Source: Branchiostoma floridae (Eukaryota > Chordata > Leptocardii > Amphioxiformes > Branchiostomatidae). Taken from it: a stretch of DNA of 64,000 nt. A program made the position numbers and the translations under genes. The stretch lies in assembly GCF_000003815.2 (NCBI RefSeq), contig NC_049983.1, positions 12,100,283-12,164,282 of the forward strand. The letters are read 5' to 3'. Under the pieces are notes generated by a model. The model made no database searches. It worked only from the letters and a program-made list of their open reading frames with translations, and was not told where the DNA came from. Below are positions 39,401 to 48,722 of the stretch, piece after piece; the stretch's first letter is position 1, and each line of letters begins with the position of its first letter.

Positions 39401-41586
39401 ACAATGGTATACACAATCATGTTATACCTTACCTCACATGAATGACTCATACACACAGGGGCATTTAAACCACAAGGTACAGGCTGTAAGTGGAGCTTTA
39501 GTTGAGATTGGTGGCTGACACAACTTTGACACACAAACACACTCATTCAGTCTTACTTTCTTACTTCAATATGGAGATTCAAAGCAACAGGAGAATAGGT
39601 GTACATTTATCTACCAAGTTGTAAGTACATGTACCTGTGAACGTTGTTGTCTGGCTGTTGATGTGAAGGTGGTTCATTGGGTGGTGCAGCCTGAGCCTGT
39701 ACTGTCCCCTCTCCTGGGGCAGTTTTCTCAGTCTCAGCTGGCTGGTCCTGAGTCACCTCAGCAGGCGGTTCAGACTGACCACTGACCGGCTGGCTGGCGT
39801 CCCCGGATCCATTTCCTGACTGTGACGTCTCTTGAGTCGCTTGTTGTTCAGTTTCAGCAGGAACAACTTTTACTTGATTGTTTTCTAAAAAAAAGACCAT
39901 AAAAAATGAAACACAAAGGACAAAAAGGAAAATGCAAATTCTCTACCAGAGACATCAGTTACTGCATTGATACCATAGCAGAAAAGAGCCTGCAGAAAAA
40001 TGCCATTGTATAAACATCAGAAAAAGCCCCACTTACCAATTTGAACATTAACAGCACTGCTAGGGTCTGATGCTTTGCCTATAGAAGCCAATATGGCATT
40101 CAGCTGCTCTTGTGTCAAAGTTACAGTTCCTTCTCCAGCCTTCCCATCATTCTTTGTTCCTTTCCCATCATCCTTTCCCCTCTTCGTCCTTTGATTGAGG
40201 GGAGGCTTTCTATTGGCTGGTTTGACTTTCTTTGCTTGGCTCTGATTGGATGTTGGTCCTTCATCCCTGTTCTCATTGGCTGGTTCCTCCTGAGCAGGTC
40301 TTCTCAGGGGATGTTTGTTCTGCTTTGACAGGTAGATGTCCTTCTGTAAACGACACAAACAAAATTAAAAATCTTCAAAATGTTTAATGATATTAATGGA
40401 AATAGAATACTGAAAACATAAATCAGATTTCTGATGCGTAAAATATGTACTCAAAAGAAAATATGATACGGGAAACAGCCCTCACCTTTTTCTTTTTCGG
40501 CTGGGGTTGGCCTGTCAGGATAACATGAAAAGATTGTTAGAAATCAGTGTGTAGTGTACAGTAACATTCTGGATCTTAAATACAATAGTCTAATGTTACA
40601 TCAGGGATGACACAGTAAACTCATCATTGGCCAAAGTCTGATTATTTTTTAGGTGTGGAGATATCAGTTTTCTGTTCCTTTTTCTTCCAGTCCTTTTCTA
40701 CATGTATGACTGAGATAACTAAGGCCGCATGGCGCGTTGGATACACCCGATCCCTCAATCTCGGAAGTTAAGTCGTGGTCCGAACAGTTCTTGGATGGGA
40801 GTCCCCCAACCAAGGACGACCGGATTGCTGTATCCGGACCAAGCATGGTCATTCCACAAAGTCGTCCTCCGGGAGGGACGTAAAACGGGGGTACCGTGCT
40901 CAAGTAGGTGCCTCGACCACGTTAAACAGCCTCGTTACTCATTGGGTACCTACTGGCTGGCAAAATACACCAGATGATGATGATTATATTACCTGGAAAT
41001 AACAAACAGTAACTGACCTCTGACCGGGAAGATGGCCGGCTTCCCATCATGAATCTGCACTGCAAGGTTCCCACTGTCATGGGAAAAAGATTAGAATAGG
41101 GATTTAACATTGATCTAGCATTGTTCCCTGTATGTTTTTGCTGATTCTCAAAGAAGATATCATGTAACAACCTTAAATTAGCATATCATAAAACATCGGA
41201 TAAAGAATACAATAACTTCAACAGCACTGCATCAACGCATTGTCATCAAAATTACATTCAGTTTTAATATATGTGGTCGTGCACGAAAATTACGTTAACC
41301 TTTAATATAATTTTCATAATACTAGTTCAACGTTATTTTGTTTATAAACACATAATTGAACTGTTTCTTGGTATCAAATTATGATCAATGTCGACAAAAT
41401 ATAAGCATATAGAGTCTGCTAATGAAAAGTTGGTAATAGCAACTTCGCAGAGACTGACATCGTAGAAAAAGTAAGTTAACGTTACGTTCTGGTCCAATAA
41501 GTTTTTCAGACATTCAGTTTGGAAGATCATCGTCTCCCCTCCCCATATGTGGCCAGTTCCTTCTTCCCAACTCACCCGAAATTCAT
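27498..41586 (-). CDS. CCDC66: Coiled-coil domain-containing protein 66 orthologue
   Basis: The 21 coding exons, in transcript order, are 41586-41576, 41073-41018, 40511-40486, 40343-40037, 39884-39635, 38950-38841, 38416-38247, 36636-36448, 34682-34610, 34470-34412, 33803-33598, 33225-33193, 32538-32451, 31068-30907, 30429-30361, 30054-29772, 29603-29525, 29396-28578, 28388-28160, 27835-27755 and 27596-27498. All are GT-AG and total 3399 nt (1132 residues; human CCDC66 is about 950). Collinear matches to the vertebrate protein: MNFGGNLAVQIHDGKPAIFP at the start; LTQEQLNAIL (107-116); an STIGKEE...EARKAQLRREL helix (about 230-254); ALKDPAQLEELERRRLKDLE (about 503-524); a Glu/Arg-rich helix (527-580); ASERYPNKLKKKREE (about 790); DPLLNPSVVKNPQRQGEILK near the end. 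Family knowledge: CCDC66 is a microtubule-binding protein of centrosomes, centriolar satellites and cilia, linked to retinal integrity. The start codon is preceded by a 5-codon upstream frame. Confidence 0.92.
31401..32353. mobile_element. 0.95 kb inverted-repeat (foldback/MITE-like) element
   Basis: The arms at 31415-31548 and 32207-32340 are reverse complements over 134 bp with about six mismatches, from ATTCGCGATTTTTAACC to GCTATCTACAAA. Weaker similarity extends outward to about 31401 and 32353. The 660-bp interior carries no transposase frame. It contains a good TATA-like TATATAAAAG (31853-31862) and two GTGAAT-ACTTCTCGCGA repeats near 32.13 kb. No clean target-site duplication is visible. 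It lies in a CCDC66 intron between the exons at 32451 and 31068. This is a non-autonomous DNA element; superfamily not assigned. Confidence 0.75.
34797..36026. mobile_element. 1.2 kb TA-flanked DNA transposon, non-autonomous
   Basis: The left end TACTCTCACCTCTCAAATA (34797-34815) is the exact reverse complement of the right end at 36008-36026. Reading TA as the duplicated target, the element starts CTCTCACCTCTCAAATA, which would fit a Tc1/mariner-type TA target. Inside each end are subterminal repeats: GTACCCCC(T/C)GGA occurs four times at the left, and GTACCG blocks with AATAAACG at the right. The interior has TCTCGCG/CGCGAGA arms (35332-35351) and a YY1-like AACATGGCGG whose ATG opens a 30-codon frame (35377-35469). 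No transposase is seen. It lies in a CCDC66 intron. Confidence 0.7.
35377..35469 (+). other. Short ATG frame with donor-like end inside the TA-flanked element
   Basis: The ATG sits in AACATGGCGGAT, a context typical of initiator-proximal YY1 sites that double as start codons. The frame runs MADLFEPIERYALFWNDFFV and ten more residues, then meets ACGG|GTGAAA, which resembles a splice donor, just before a stop. It may be a captured first exon of a host or transposase gene, or chance. I do not recognise the peptide. Confidence 0.25.
36066..36411. repeat. 175-bp imperfect tandem duplication
   Basis: Copy A (36066-36240) and copy B (36241-36411) share the order CAACT-TG, AAATCTATGCC, GCAGCAT/GCTGCAT, TTAG-TTCCT, ATGTTATCACT, CTGTCACCAA and CAAACAATA-TGAAAC, with many scattered substitutions. 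Copy A begins 40 bp outside the TA-flanked element. Old, intronic and non-coding. Confidence 0.75.
40723..40984 (+). mobile_element. 5S rRNA-derived SINE (SINE3 type)
   Basis: The 5' part (about 40723-40840) follows 5S rRNA. It has CCCGATCCC, then ATCTCGGAAGTTAAG (the A-box region of the internal promoter), then TTCTTGGATGGGAG (the C-box), at the spacing found in 5S genes, then decays. The body after 40840 contains CTCCGGGAGGGACGTAAAAC and ACGTTAAACAGCC, similar in style to conserved SINE central domains of marine invertebrates (not checked). It ends in GATGATGATGATTAT, a short 3' tail repeat. It lies in the CCDC66 intron between the exons at 41018 and 40511, on the opposite strand. Too diverged to be a functional 5S gene. 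Confidence 0.72.
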
Positions 41587-41600
41587 GTCATCTCCTTCAT
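41583..41600 (-). promoter_or_regulatory. Five-codon upstream ORF overlapping the CCDC66 start
   Basis: In the minus-strand leader an ATG at 41600-41598 opens ATG AAG GAG ATG ACA TGA. Its TGA (41585-41583) overlaps the CCDC66 ATG (41586-41584) as ATGA. If the transcript starts upstream of 41600, this arrangement would favour reinitiation or leaky scanning. The start site is not known from the sequence. Confidence 0.4.
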
Positions 41601-41800
41601 AATACCCCCTGTAGCATCAGCGAATAGACTCCGACAAATGTGTATCTATATGTTGTTCACAATCGCAGAATTCAGCCCGTTAATCCGATCTTCCAGTCCT
41701 GCCTACAATGTTATTCTGCCCAGTGGTATTTGAGGTATTATGGCCTCCGTTTAACGGCGGCGCGCACACAATAAGCGCCACGCTACTATTGGTCAATCCC
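41587..41800 (-). promoter_or_regulatory. Probable CCDC66 promoter, overlapping the foldback arm
   Basis: The 157 bp between the CCDC66 ATG and the foldback end at 41744 are AT-rich and unremarkable. The first 60 bp of the arm are GC-rich (GGCGGCGCGC) and contain ATTGG at 41788-41792, which is CCAAT on the CCDC66 strand about 205 bp upstream of the ATG. This is the only promoter-like composition near the gene start, so the promoter probably lies partly in the element. The same motifs sit at the far arm (CCAAT at 50589-50593). Confidence 0.4.
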
Positions 41801-42068
41801 ATCGGTGAGGATAGTTTCGTCGACGGCAGTACAGCAGTTCCGCCATAATTCAACATTTGAGCGCATAAAACACGGCCTTTTAGAGCATACTCATGCTATG
41901 TAAGCCCTTAAACAGGTAGGTCCTTTTCTATATGATTCTAAGAAACATAAGTAATCGGAATTGACCCGAGCTTATGGTTCAAAACAGTAACTTTGTTACG
42001 CATATTTATCCCGGAAGCAAGTCGCTTCCTTGCCCCTAGTTAGTCCCTCATTCATCGGTTAAATTTTA
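41744..42068 (+). repeat. Left terminal arm of the foldback element
   Basis: Unique-sequence part of the arm. Landmarks running inward are GGCGGCGCGCACACAATAAG, CTACTATTGGTCAATCCCAT, CGACGGCAGTACAGCAGTTC, ACACGGCCTTTTAGAGCAT and TCCCTCATTCATCGGTTAAA. All recur in reverse complement in the right arm. Compared with the right arm it lacks about 20 bp between two CAT triplets near 41848, consistent with a microhomology deletion. Confidence 0.85.
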
Positions 42069-43247
42069 GCTCTCTAGAGACCAGATAACACACCTTACAG
42101 GTAATATTTGCGTGGCTCTTAGCTCTTGGGACCAGGTAACACACCTTACAGGTAATATTTGCGTGGCTCTTAGCTCTTGGGACCAGGTAACACACCTTAC
42201 AGGTAATATTTGCGTGGCTCTTAGCTCTGGGGACCTGGTAACGCACCTTACAGTTTATATTTGTGTGGCTCTTAGCTCTGGGGACCAGGTAACACACCTT
42301 ACAGGTAATATTTGTGTGGCTCTTAGCTCTGTGGACCAGGTAACACACCGTACAGGTAATATTTGCATGGCTCTAAGCTCTGGGGACCAGGTAACACACC
42401 GTACAGGTAATATTTGTGTGGCTCTTAGCTCTGGGGACCAGGTAACACACCTTACAGGTAATATTTGTGTGGCTCTTAGCTCTTGGGACCAGGTAACACA
42501 CCGTACAGGTAATATTTGCGTGGCTCTTAGCTCTGAGGACCAGGTAACATACCTTACAGGTAATATTTGTGTGGCTCTTAGCTCTGGGGACCTGGTAACG
42601 CACCTTACAGGTAATATTTGTGTGGCTCTTAGCTCTGGGGACCAGGTAACACACCTTACAGGTAATATTTGTGTGGCTCTTAGCTCTGGGGACCAGGTAA
42701 CACACCGTACAGGTAATATTTGTGTGGCTCTTAGCTCTTGGGACCAGGTAACACACCGTACAGGTAATATTTGTGTGGCTCTTAGCTCTGGGAACCTGGT
42801 TACCCACCTTAGGCCACACCAATTTAATTTCTTGGTTCACGGATTCGCTCGCTCCTATGTTTTGGGAAATAAAATAAAAAATTACCACTCAGCAAATTTT
42901 CACCATTAATGAAACCATTCACCAGCTTTCTGGTGTAGCAAATTGGCCTTTATATTATAAGCTCCTTAAAGTGTGGATACAGGTGCTGTTACTGTACAAT
43001 AAGTGTTTTTGTACTTTTTTGGATTAGCCATTACCTTTACCCCAACCATTTTACAATTTTTTTTTTTTTAATTTTTATTTCGCCCTCTCGCTCCATATTT
43101 TTTATGAAAATCTCCGTGAACCACGAAATTAAATTGGTGTGGCCTTACAGGTAATATTTTTGTGTCTATTAACTCTAGGGACTAGATAAGGCACCTTACA
43201 GGTAATATCTTTGTGGCTTCTAGCTCTGGGTACCAGGGAACACAATT
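42069..43247 (+). repeat. 51-bp minisatellite, left array (split by a MITE)
   Basis: About 14.5 units run from 42069 to 42811, and two more degenerate units follow at 43145-43247 after the MITE. The unit contains ACCTTACAGGTAATATTTG, then TGTGGCTCTTAGCTCT and GGGGACCAGGTAACAC. Period 51 is exact (for example GTAATATT at 42101, 42152, 42203). As 51 is 17 codons, the array is open in a frame on both strands (42112-42909 plus, 42373-42888 minus). That is a consequence of the repeat, not evidence of a protein. Confidence 0.9.
42812..43144. mobile_element. 333-bp MITE with TTA target duplication (PIF/Harbinger-like)
   Basis: Terminal inverted repeats of about 31 bp begin GGCCACACCAATTTAATTTC and differ at one base near position 21. 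The flanks are TTA at 42809-42811 and TTA at 43145-43147. Removing the element and one TTA restores an intact CACCTTACAGGTAATATT of the 51-bp unit. A 3-bp TTA/TAA duplication is the mark of PIF/Harbinger elements. The interior is AT-rich and non-coding. Confidence 0.85.
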
Positions 43248-44724
43248 CTGCATTCACAGTACATTCAAATAATTGTTTTGTTGCTTGTTTTCACTGTACA
43301 TGTTTAGCTGGAGGCACGTTCTGTAGCCAGATGCTTCTTATTAAATCTAAGGAGAGTAAGCTATTTTACATTTCTCTAGCAGCACAGACCCACTGGTCAG
43401 ACCACTGGAACAAGATTGATGGCCAATACATGTTCTATATCTTGTCTTGCCTGTGTGATTAGAATTTTTGTACATTGTTTCAGATGGAGATTGTCACTAA
43501 GAAAATGAAGAGTCATCAGGGAAGGCTTGCCACAGACCCACACTGATGTAGACTTGAGTCAACCAGGCGAACTGAGTTGCATTTGCTTATGAGGTAACAA
43601 GGACACAGAAAACATATTCTTAACAAAAGATACACGAACTAAGATCTTGGAACAAAGTCAAGGATAGGTTCCACTTCTCGCTTCTTGCAGGTATGAATGT
43701 ATGGAAAGGATGGAGCTTATATTACATTGTTTGTCTAATTGCGTATTTAAAGTAACATAATTTTTCCTGTGCTATGTTGATATTAGAAGATATGGAACAT
43801 ATATTGTATGCAATTGAGGCTATTTATCTTTGTTGTATAATACCGTCTGCAACAATATGACATCCATCTTCATTCTTATTTAGATCACAATTTTTACAAC
43901 TTCTTGGCTGCACAGGAGTCTGTAATGTGCACCTTTTAGTTTTTAGACATTGATTTTGTGTGAAGTATCTGGAGATTTGTGATGGATTTTCTATGTCATG
44001 TTATATATTTATTATTTTGTGCACAATTCTCCTAGCCTAGGTCGTACTCTGTATGTTTGTAATTTGTTGCACATGACAATGACAATGTGAGACATTTGGC
44101 TACTGTTATGTGAAATGATAATATCCAAAGTGTACATGTAAATATGTTCAGGTTGACTTCTTTTCTGTTAGCAGTGGAAAAGGAAGGGTCCAACGTATCA
44201 TGTAATGAGTAGGTTCTTTGATGTTGAGAGGTGTTAATATTTTCCAACAGTGAACATGACAACATTGTTATGGTATTTGGTGACAATATTTAGTTTGAAT
44301 AGCTCAATTCTTACATGATGTTTTTGTAAAAAAAACACGAAAGTTTTTGCAAAGAACTTAGAAGATGATACGAAATGTCTTTTGTCTCCCAAAGTTTTTT
44401 ATATTATATACATGTACTTTTGTGCAAATTGTGTCACAGAGCGAAGGAGATAGTGAATTAAGTATGTTTACATTACCTACTGGTGCACAATGAAGTTCTT
44501 ATTAAAATGTGAACCTATACCGATTCATTAGACTATTGCTTCAAGTTTCTTTTGTGTTAAGTAATTTTATTTGATGCTTCTCGGATTTTTTCAGAAAAAT
44601 ATTGGGGTGGGCGGTCGAAAAAAAAAGGAAAATAAAATTTTGCAAAAAGTGTTGGGTGAACATATGAGGCTTTAATATATTACACAAAAAAGCAAGGTTA
44701 GTAATCAAGATTTCAGCGTTTCGT
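43248..44724. other. Interior of foldback element without recognisable genes
   Basis: AT-rich sequence with only short frames. No transposase, reverse transcriptase or integrase motif was found. A frame fragment near 43660-43740 faintly resembles the tail of a LINE ORF2 but is too short to call. Confidence 0.5.
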
Positions 44725-45854
44725 CTAAAAAATTATTCCGCACCCAATAAAGTTAGTTTGAAGAAAATCAGACATCGTTTCGCGAAAGCATTTTTTATGC
44801 GAAAAAATGCTCTTTTTGCCTCAGAAGGGCAAATTAAGATTTTTTGACCAAATTGTTGCATATTTGATGTAAAAAAATTATTCCGCACCTAATAAAGTTG
44901 GTTTGAACAAAATCGGACATTGTTTCGCGATATCAATTTTTTATGCGAAAAAATGCACTTTTTGCCTCAGAAGGGCAAATTGAGATTTTTTGACCAAAAA
45001 ATTGCATATTTGATGTGAAAAAATTATTCCGCGCCCAATAAAGTTGGTTTGAACAAAATTGGACATTGTTTCGCGATATCATCTTTTTATGCGAAAAAAT
45101 GATCTTTTTGCCTCAGAAGAGCAAATTGAGATTTTTTTACCAAAAAATTGCATATTTGATGTCAACAAATTATTCCGCACCCAATAAAGTTGGTTTGAAC
45201 AAAATCGGACATTGTTTCGCGATATCATCTTTTTATGCGAAAAAATGCTCTTTTTGCCTCAGAAGAGCAAATTGAGATTTTTTGACCAAAAAATTGCATA
45301 TTTGATGTGAAAAAATTATTCCGCGCCCAATAAAGTTGGTTTGAACAAAATCGGACATTGTTTCGCGATATCATTTTTTTATGCGAAAAAATGCTCTTTT
45401 TGCCTCAGAAGAGCAAATTGAGATTTTTTTAACCAAAAAGTTGCATATTGGATGTGAAAAAATTATTCCGCACCCAATAAAGTTGGTTTGAACAAAATCG
45501 GACATTGTTTCGCGATATCATTTTTTTATGCGAAAAAATGCTCTTTTTGCCTCAGAAGAGCAAATTGAGATTTTTTGACCAAAAAGTTGCATATTGGATG
45601 TGAAAAATTATTCCGCACCCAATAAAGTTGGTTTGAACAAAATCGGACATTGTTTCGCGATATCATTTTTTTATGCGAAAAAATGCTCTTTTTGCCAAAG
45701 ACGAGCAAATTGAGATTTTTTTACCAAAAAATTGCATAGTTGATGTCAAAAAATCATTCCACACCCACTAAAGTTGGTTGAACAAAATTGGATATCGTTT
45801 CGCGATATCTTTTTTTCTGCAAAAAAATGCTCTTTTTGCCTCAGAAGAGCAAAT
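44725..45854 (+). repeat. 146-bp satellite array, about 7.7 copies
   Basis: ATTCCGCnCC recurs at about 44736, 44881, 45027, 45173, 45319, 45466, 45613 and (as ATTCCACACC) 45757, giving spacings of 144-147 bp. Each unit reads through AATAAAGTTGGTTTGAACAA, GGACATTGTTTCGCGATATC, ATGCGAAAAAATGCTC and TTTGCCTCAGAAGAGCAAAT. Middle copies are nearly identical; the first and last are most diverged, as expected when unequal exchange homogenises the centre. The array stops exactly where Penelope-like sequence begins. Confidence 0.92.
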
Positions 45855-46240
45855 CTGAGCGATCACTCAAGACCAGGGTCCTTGAGCACAGACTCCCGAG
45901 TTCAACAACCTCAGAAGTTTCCCAACATATTCATATAGAATCGCCTGGTCATTCGGTCTCAAAGGACAAAGTTAAAATCTTGGACATAGAGCCTGACTAT
46001 TTTGCTAGAGGGATCAAAAAAGCCATCTACATCAGAGCTTTACAACCATCCCTATTTAAAACAGAGACATAGCCTTCCTGCAACCTATGATCTGAGCTTG
46101 CTGAGTCACGCGTTCTATTCAGTATTTGCTAAAGATGACGTCACGACAGCAGTGGATTGTTCATCTCTTGACAAAGACTGGTGCTGTTCAGTCGAAAATT
46201 TGGATGAGGCCAATTTTTGTGTTGGATATTACAGTTAGAA
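45855..46240 (+). pseudogene. Penelope-like element remnant, GIY-YIG endonuclease C-terminus
   Basis: The frame SLKTRVLEHRLPSSTTSEVS continues through HIHIESPGHSVSKDKVKILD and IEPDYFARGIKKAIYIRALQ to PSLFKTET and a stop at 46072. Out of frame it continues HSLPATYDLSLLSHA. The order R-EH, H-GH, V-I, E-x-R-KEAIYIR, P-LN and LP-YD-LL is that of GIY-YIG endonuclease domains at the C-terminus of Penelope-like retroelements. A frameshift near 46060 and the missing N-terminal part show it is dead. Confidence 0.65.
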
Positions 46241-46827
46241 TAGTTCAATAATGACTGAACTACCAACGCAGATGAACTTTCAAATTAAAAGAAAAATGCA
46301 ATTGTGCGTGATGCGCTTCAAATTGACCTTGATTTACCCATGCGAAACATGGATGTCACGATGCGGCCACGCGGCGAGCGCGCAACTTTAACATGTTTGT
46401 TTTTCACCTTGTTTTTTTTTCTTCATATTTATCACACATATTCATGTGGACTTATGTAGCCTCTCTTTGAAATCCCAATTCGACATGAAACATTCGTTTC
46501 CAAGTAACTCTCAGTTAAAGTTTTGGAGACTTGGCATCTATGATAACCTATTTCTCGCAACTTTACAGTAAATGTTGAAATTTCTACAAATATGAGAGGT
46601 ACCACATAAAAAGGAACCAGTGATATCACTGAAAGGCCAGTGATGTCACTAAAAGGGTATGTTGTGTGTGGCTCTTATTGCATCTCTTGTAAAGCTTTAT
46701 TTCGCTGCAGTCAAGCCACCATGAATAAATAGTGGTCTTTCGAAAAATACTTGTGCGGGACACTGAATCTTTTGAAGGAAAATTACTATTAAGTGTCGTT
46801 TATGTCTCTTCTACAAAACAAAAACGG

Positions 46828-48240
46828 TTTCTCTCAAGTTTGGCTGGCATATCGATGTATATTATCATTATTGTTACATAGATGAATTTAATTGGGGGTA
46901 ATATTTACTTATTGATATAAAGTATCTCCAAGCACATCGACAGCAAGCGCCCAGGAAGGAAGTGGAAACGAAAGACTTGACCAAATGGAACATCACGATT
47001 AAATTTGGCACTCGTTCTGCTGATCACGATCATCATCATTGAACAGGCGGTTTTAGAACTCGTCAAAATACAATGACACACCGCGGCAGGGCAAATCCTG
47101 TAGTTCCGCCAGGATATAGAATGTCGCCATTATATATAACTTGTATGTGTATTCATCAATGCGCACTATGAAGGCTATCTGACAAATGGAATATCAAGAT
47201 ACGTATTTTTGCCAATTGTGCAGATAACAATTCATGAATAGTGGGTTTTTAAACGTCGACAAATGACACCGATAAGCGCCACCTGCTGTACAGATATCGC
47301 ATGAGCTGAATAATGAAGAAAGATGAATCGCCTATATCTGCAATTAGATAGACGACAGAGCAAAACCGCTTAAAGTACATATAGATCAGTATATTAGCCT
47401 ACCGTGGTGAAAATTTCATTGACAGACACCGATTTTTCCTCGTTTCATGAAGTAAATCGCACTCCCGTCATGCGGGGTTCAAATCGGACTAAAATTGCCT
47501 AAGTGGAACATAGCGGTCGGAGTGCGCTCTCACGTTTTTGCCGACACGTCAGTGGTTTTCATACCTCTCTTAGGGAACGACAGATTTCTACCAAATTTGG
47601 TCGGCATATACATGAAAACCTACTTAGTCGCTGTATGAATTCTCATTTAATCATTTTGATTGGTTATTGAGTTTTGAGCTGTTGACGTTTGGAAAATAAA
47701 AGTCCAAAGTGGACTTTGTAGCACAACTCACGGGTATACCGAGTGTAACCACTCACAAAGGAAAGTGCTGATATCGCCGAAATACCCTTAGCAGAGTTAT
47801 ATAAAATTTTGTGCCTATTTCAGGTTGGAAATCCCTAACCCGACATCATTTTGTAATGTCGGACTTTCCGGACTTTGGACTTTTGTGAGATCACAAAAAC
47901 TGACGACTTCGACAGATAAATGGACTCGGTATATCTTTAAACAATTGCAAAATAACGAAAGAGTAACATTTCTAGCAACACAGATAGCTCAGTATATTAG
48001 CCAACCGTTGCCAAAGTATTAAGTGAAAAATACCACTCGCACTCGTTTGATAGGAAAACCTCGTTTGATAGGACTATTCGGCAAATGGGGGTTGGAACGC
48101 GAGTTCCGTGATCCGGACGTGAACGTTTAGAACTTCATCTGCCTCATTAATGTTATGAGAATCGGATTTCTTTCAAATTTGGCTGAAATATTTATAAATG
48201 CTTGCAAAGTCGCTGTGCCAATTGCTATGCTGAAATCATG
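46828..48240 (+). repeat. Degenerate repeats of about 0.6-0.75 kb
   Basis: The motif TTTCT--CAAATTTGG-(T/C)GGCATAT recurs at about 46828, 47587 and 48167. CAGTATATTAGCC-ACCGT recurs at about 47391 and 47991, in the same relative order. The copies are heavily diverged. At 47841-47863 and 47881-47898 are two small hairpins (CCGACAT/ATGTCGG; TTTTGTGA-GA-TCACAAAA). No coding capacity. Confidence 0.5.
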
Positions 48241-48722
48241 GATCATTATCGTGTTACTTGTTACTGGGTAACTTTGTAATCAGTGGTCTCAAACACAAAC
48301 CCACCTCCGCTGGTTTCCAAAACAGAGTGCCTACTAAGCCCTATTATTTTGGGTACATAATCCACACACATAAACGCGTACACTTTATTCATACACCTCC
48401 ACATTATGCTGGATACTACTACTACACTTGGGGTGGATATCGCTTCGTCGTACGTGCAACTGCGTGCTGTCTACGTACAAAACGTGGGCGATCCTTTGGG
48501 ATCTGTACGAGGAGTGATCAATAAGTCCTTGGCCTCACCCAGAAATAATGATGAAAGTTATTTGCAAGTTCTTGCCCGAGGGCTAATTGAAACATGAAAC
48601 ATACAGAAAATATAGTAAACATGCATAAAATAACTTAAAAACACTTTGGTATAGATAACAATGGTGACAAGTCTAGAAAAGTGACTATTCTATCAATGAT
48701 ATGGACTGCTGAGAGCTACAAT

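Noticed and set aside
40723-40840. Functional 5S rRNA gene
   Set aside because: Only the internal promoter regions are kept; the pairing of the 5' and 3' ends is lost, no T-run terminator follows, and a SINE-like body and tail are attached.
42112-42909. 265-codon plus-strand frame with 17-residue repeats
   Set aside because: It is the 51-bp minisatellite read in a stop-free frame. The opposite strand is equally open, and the frame runs through the border into the MITE.
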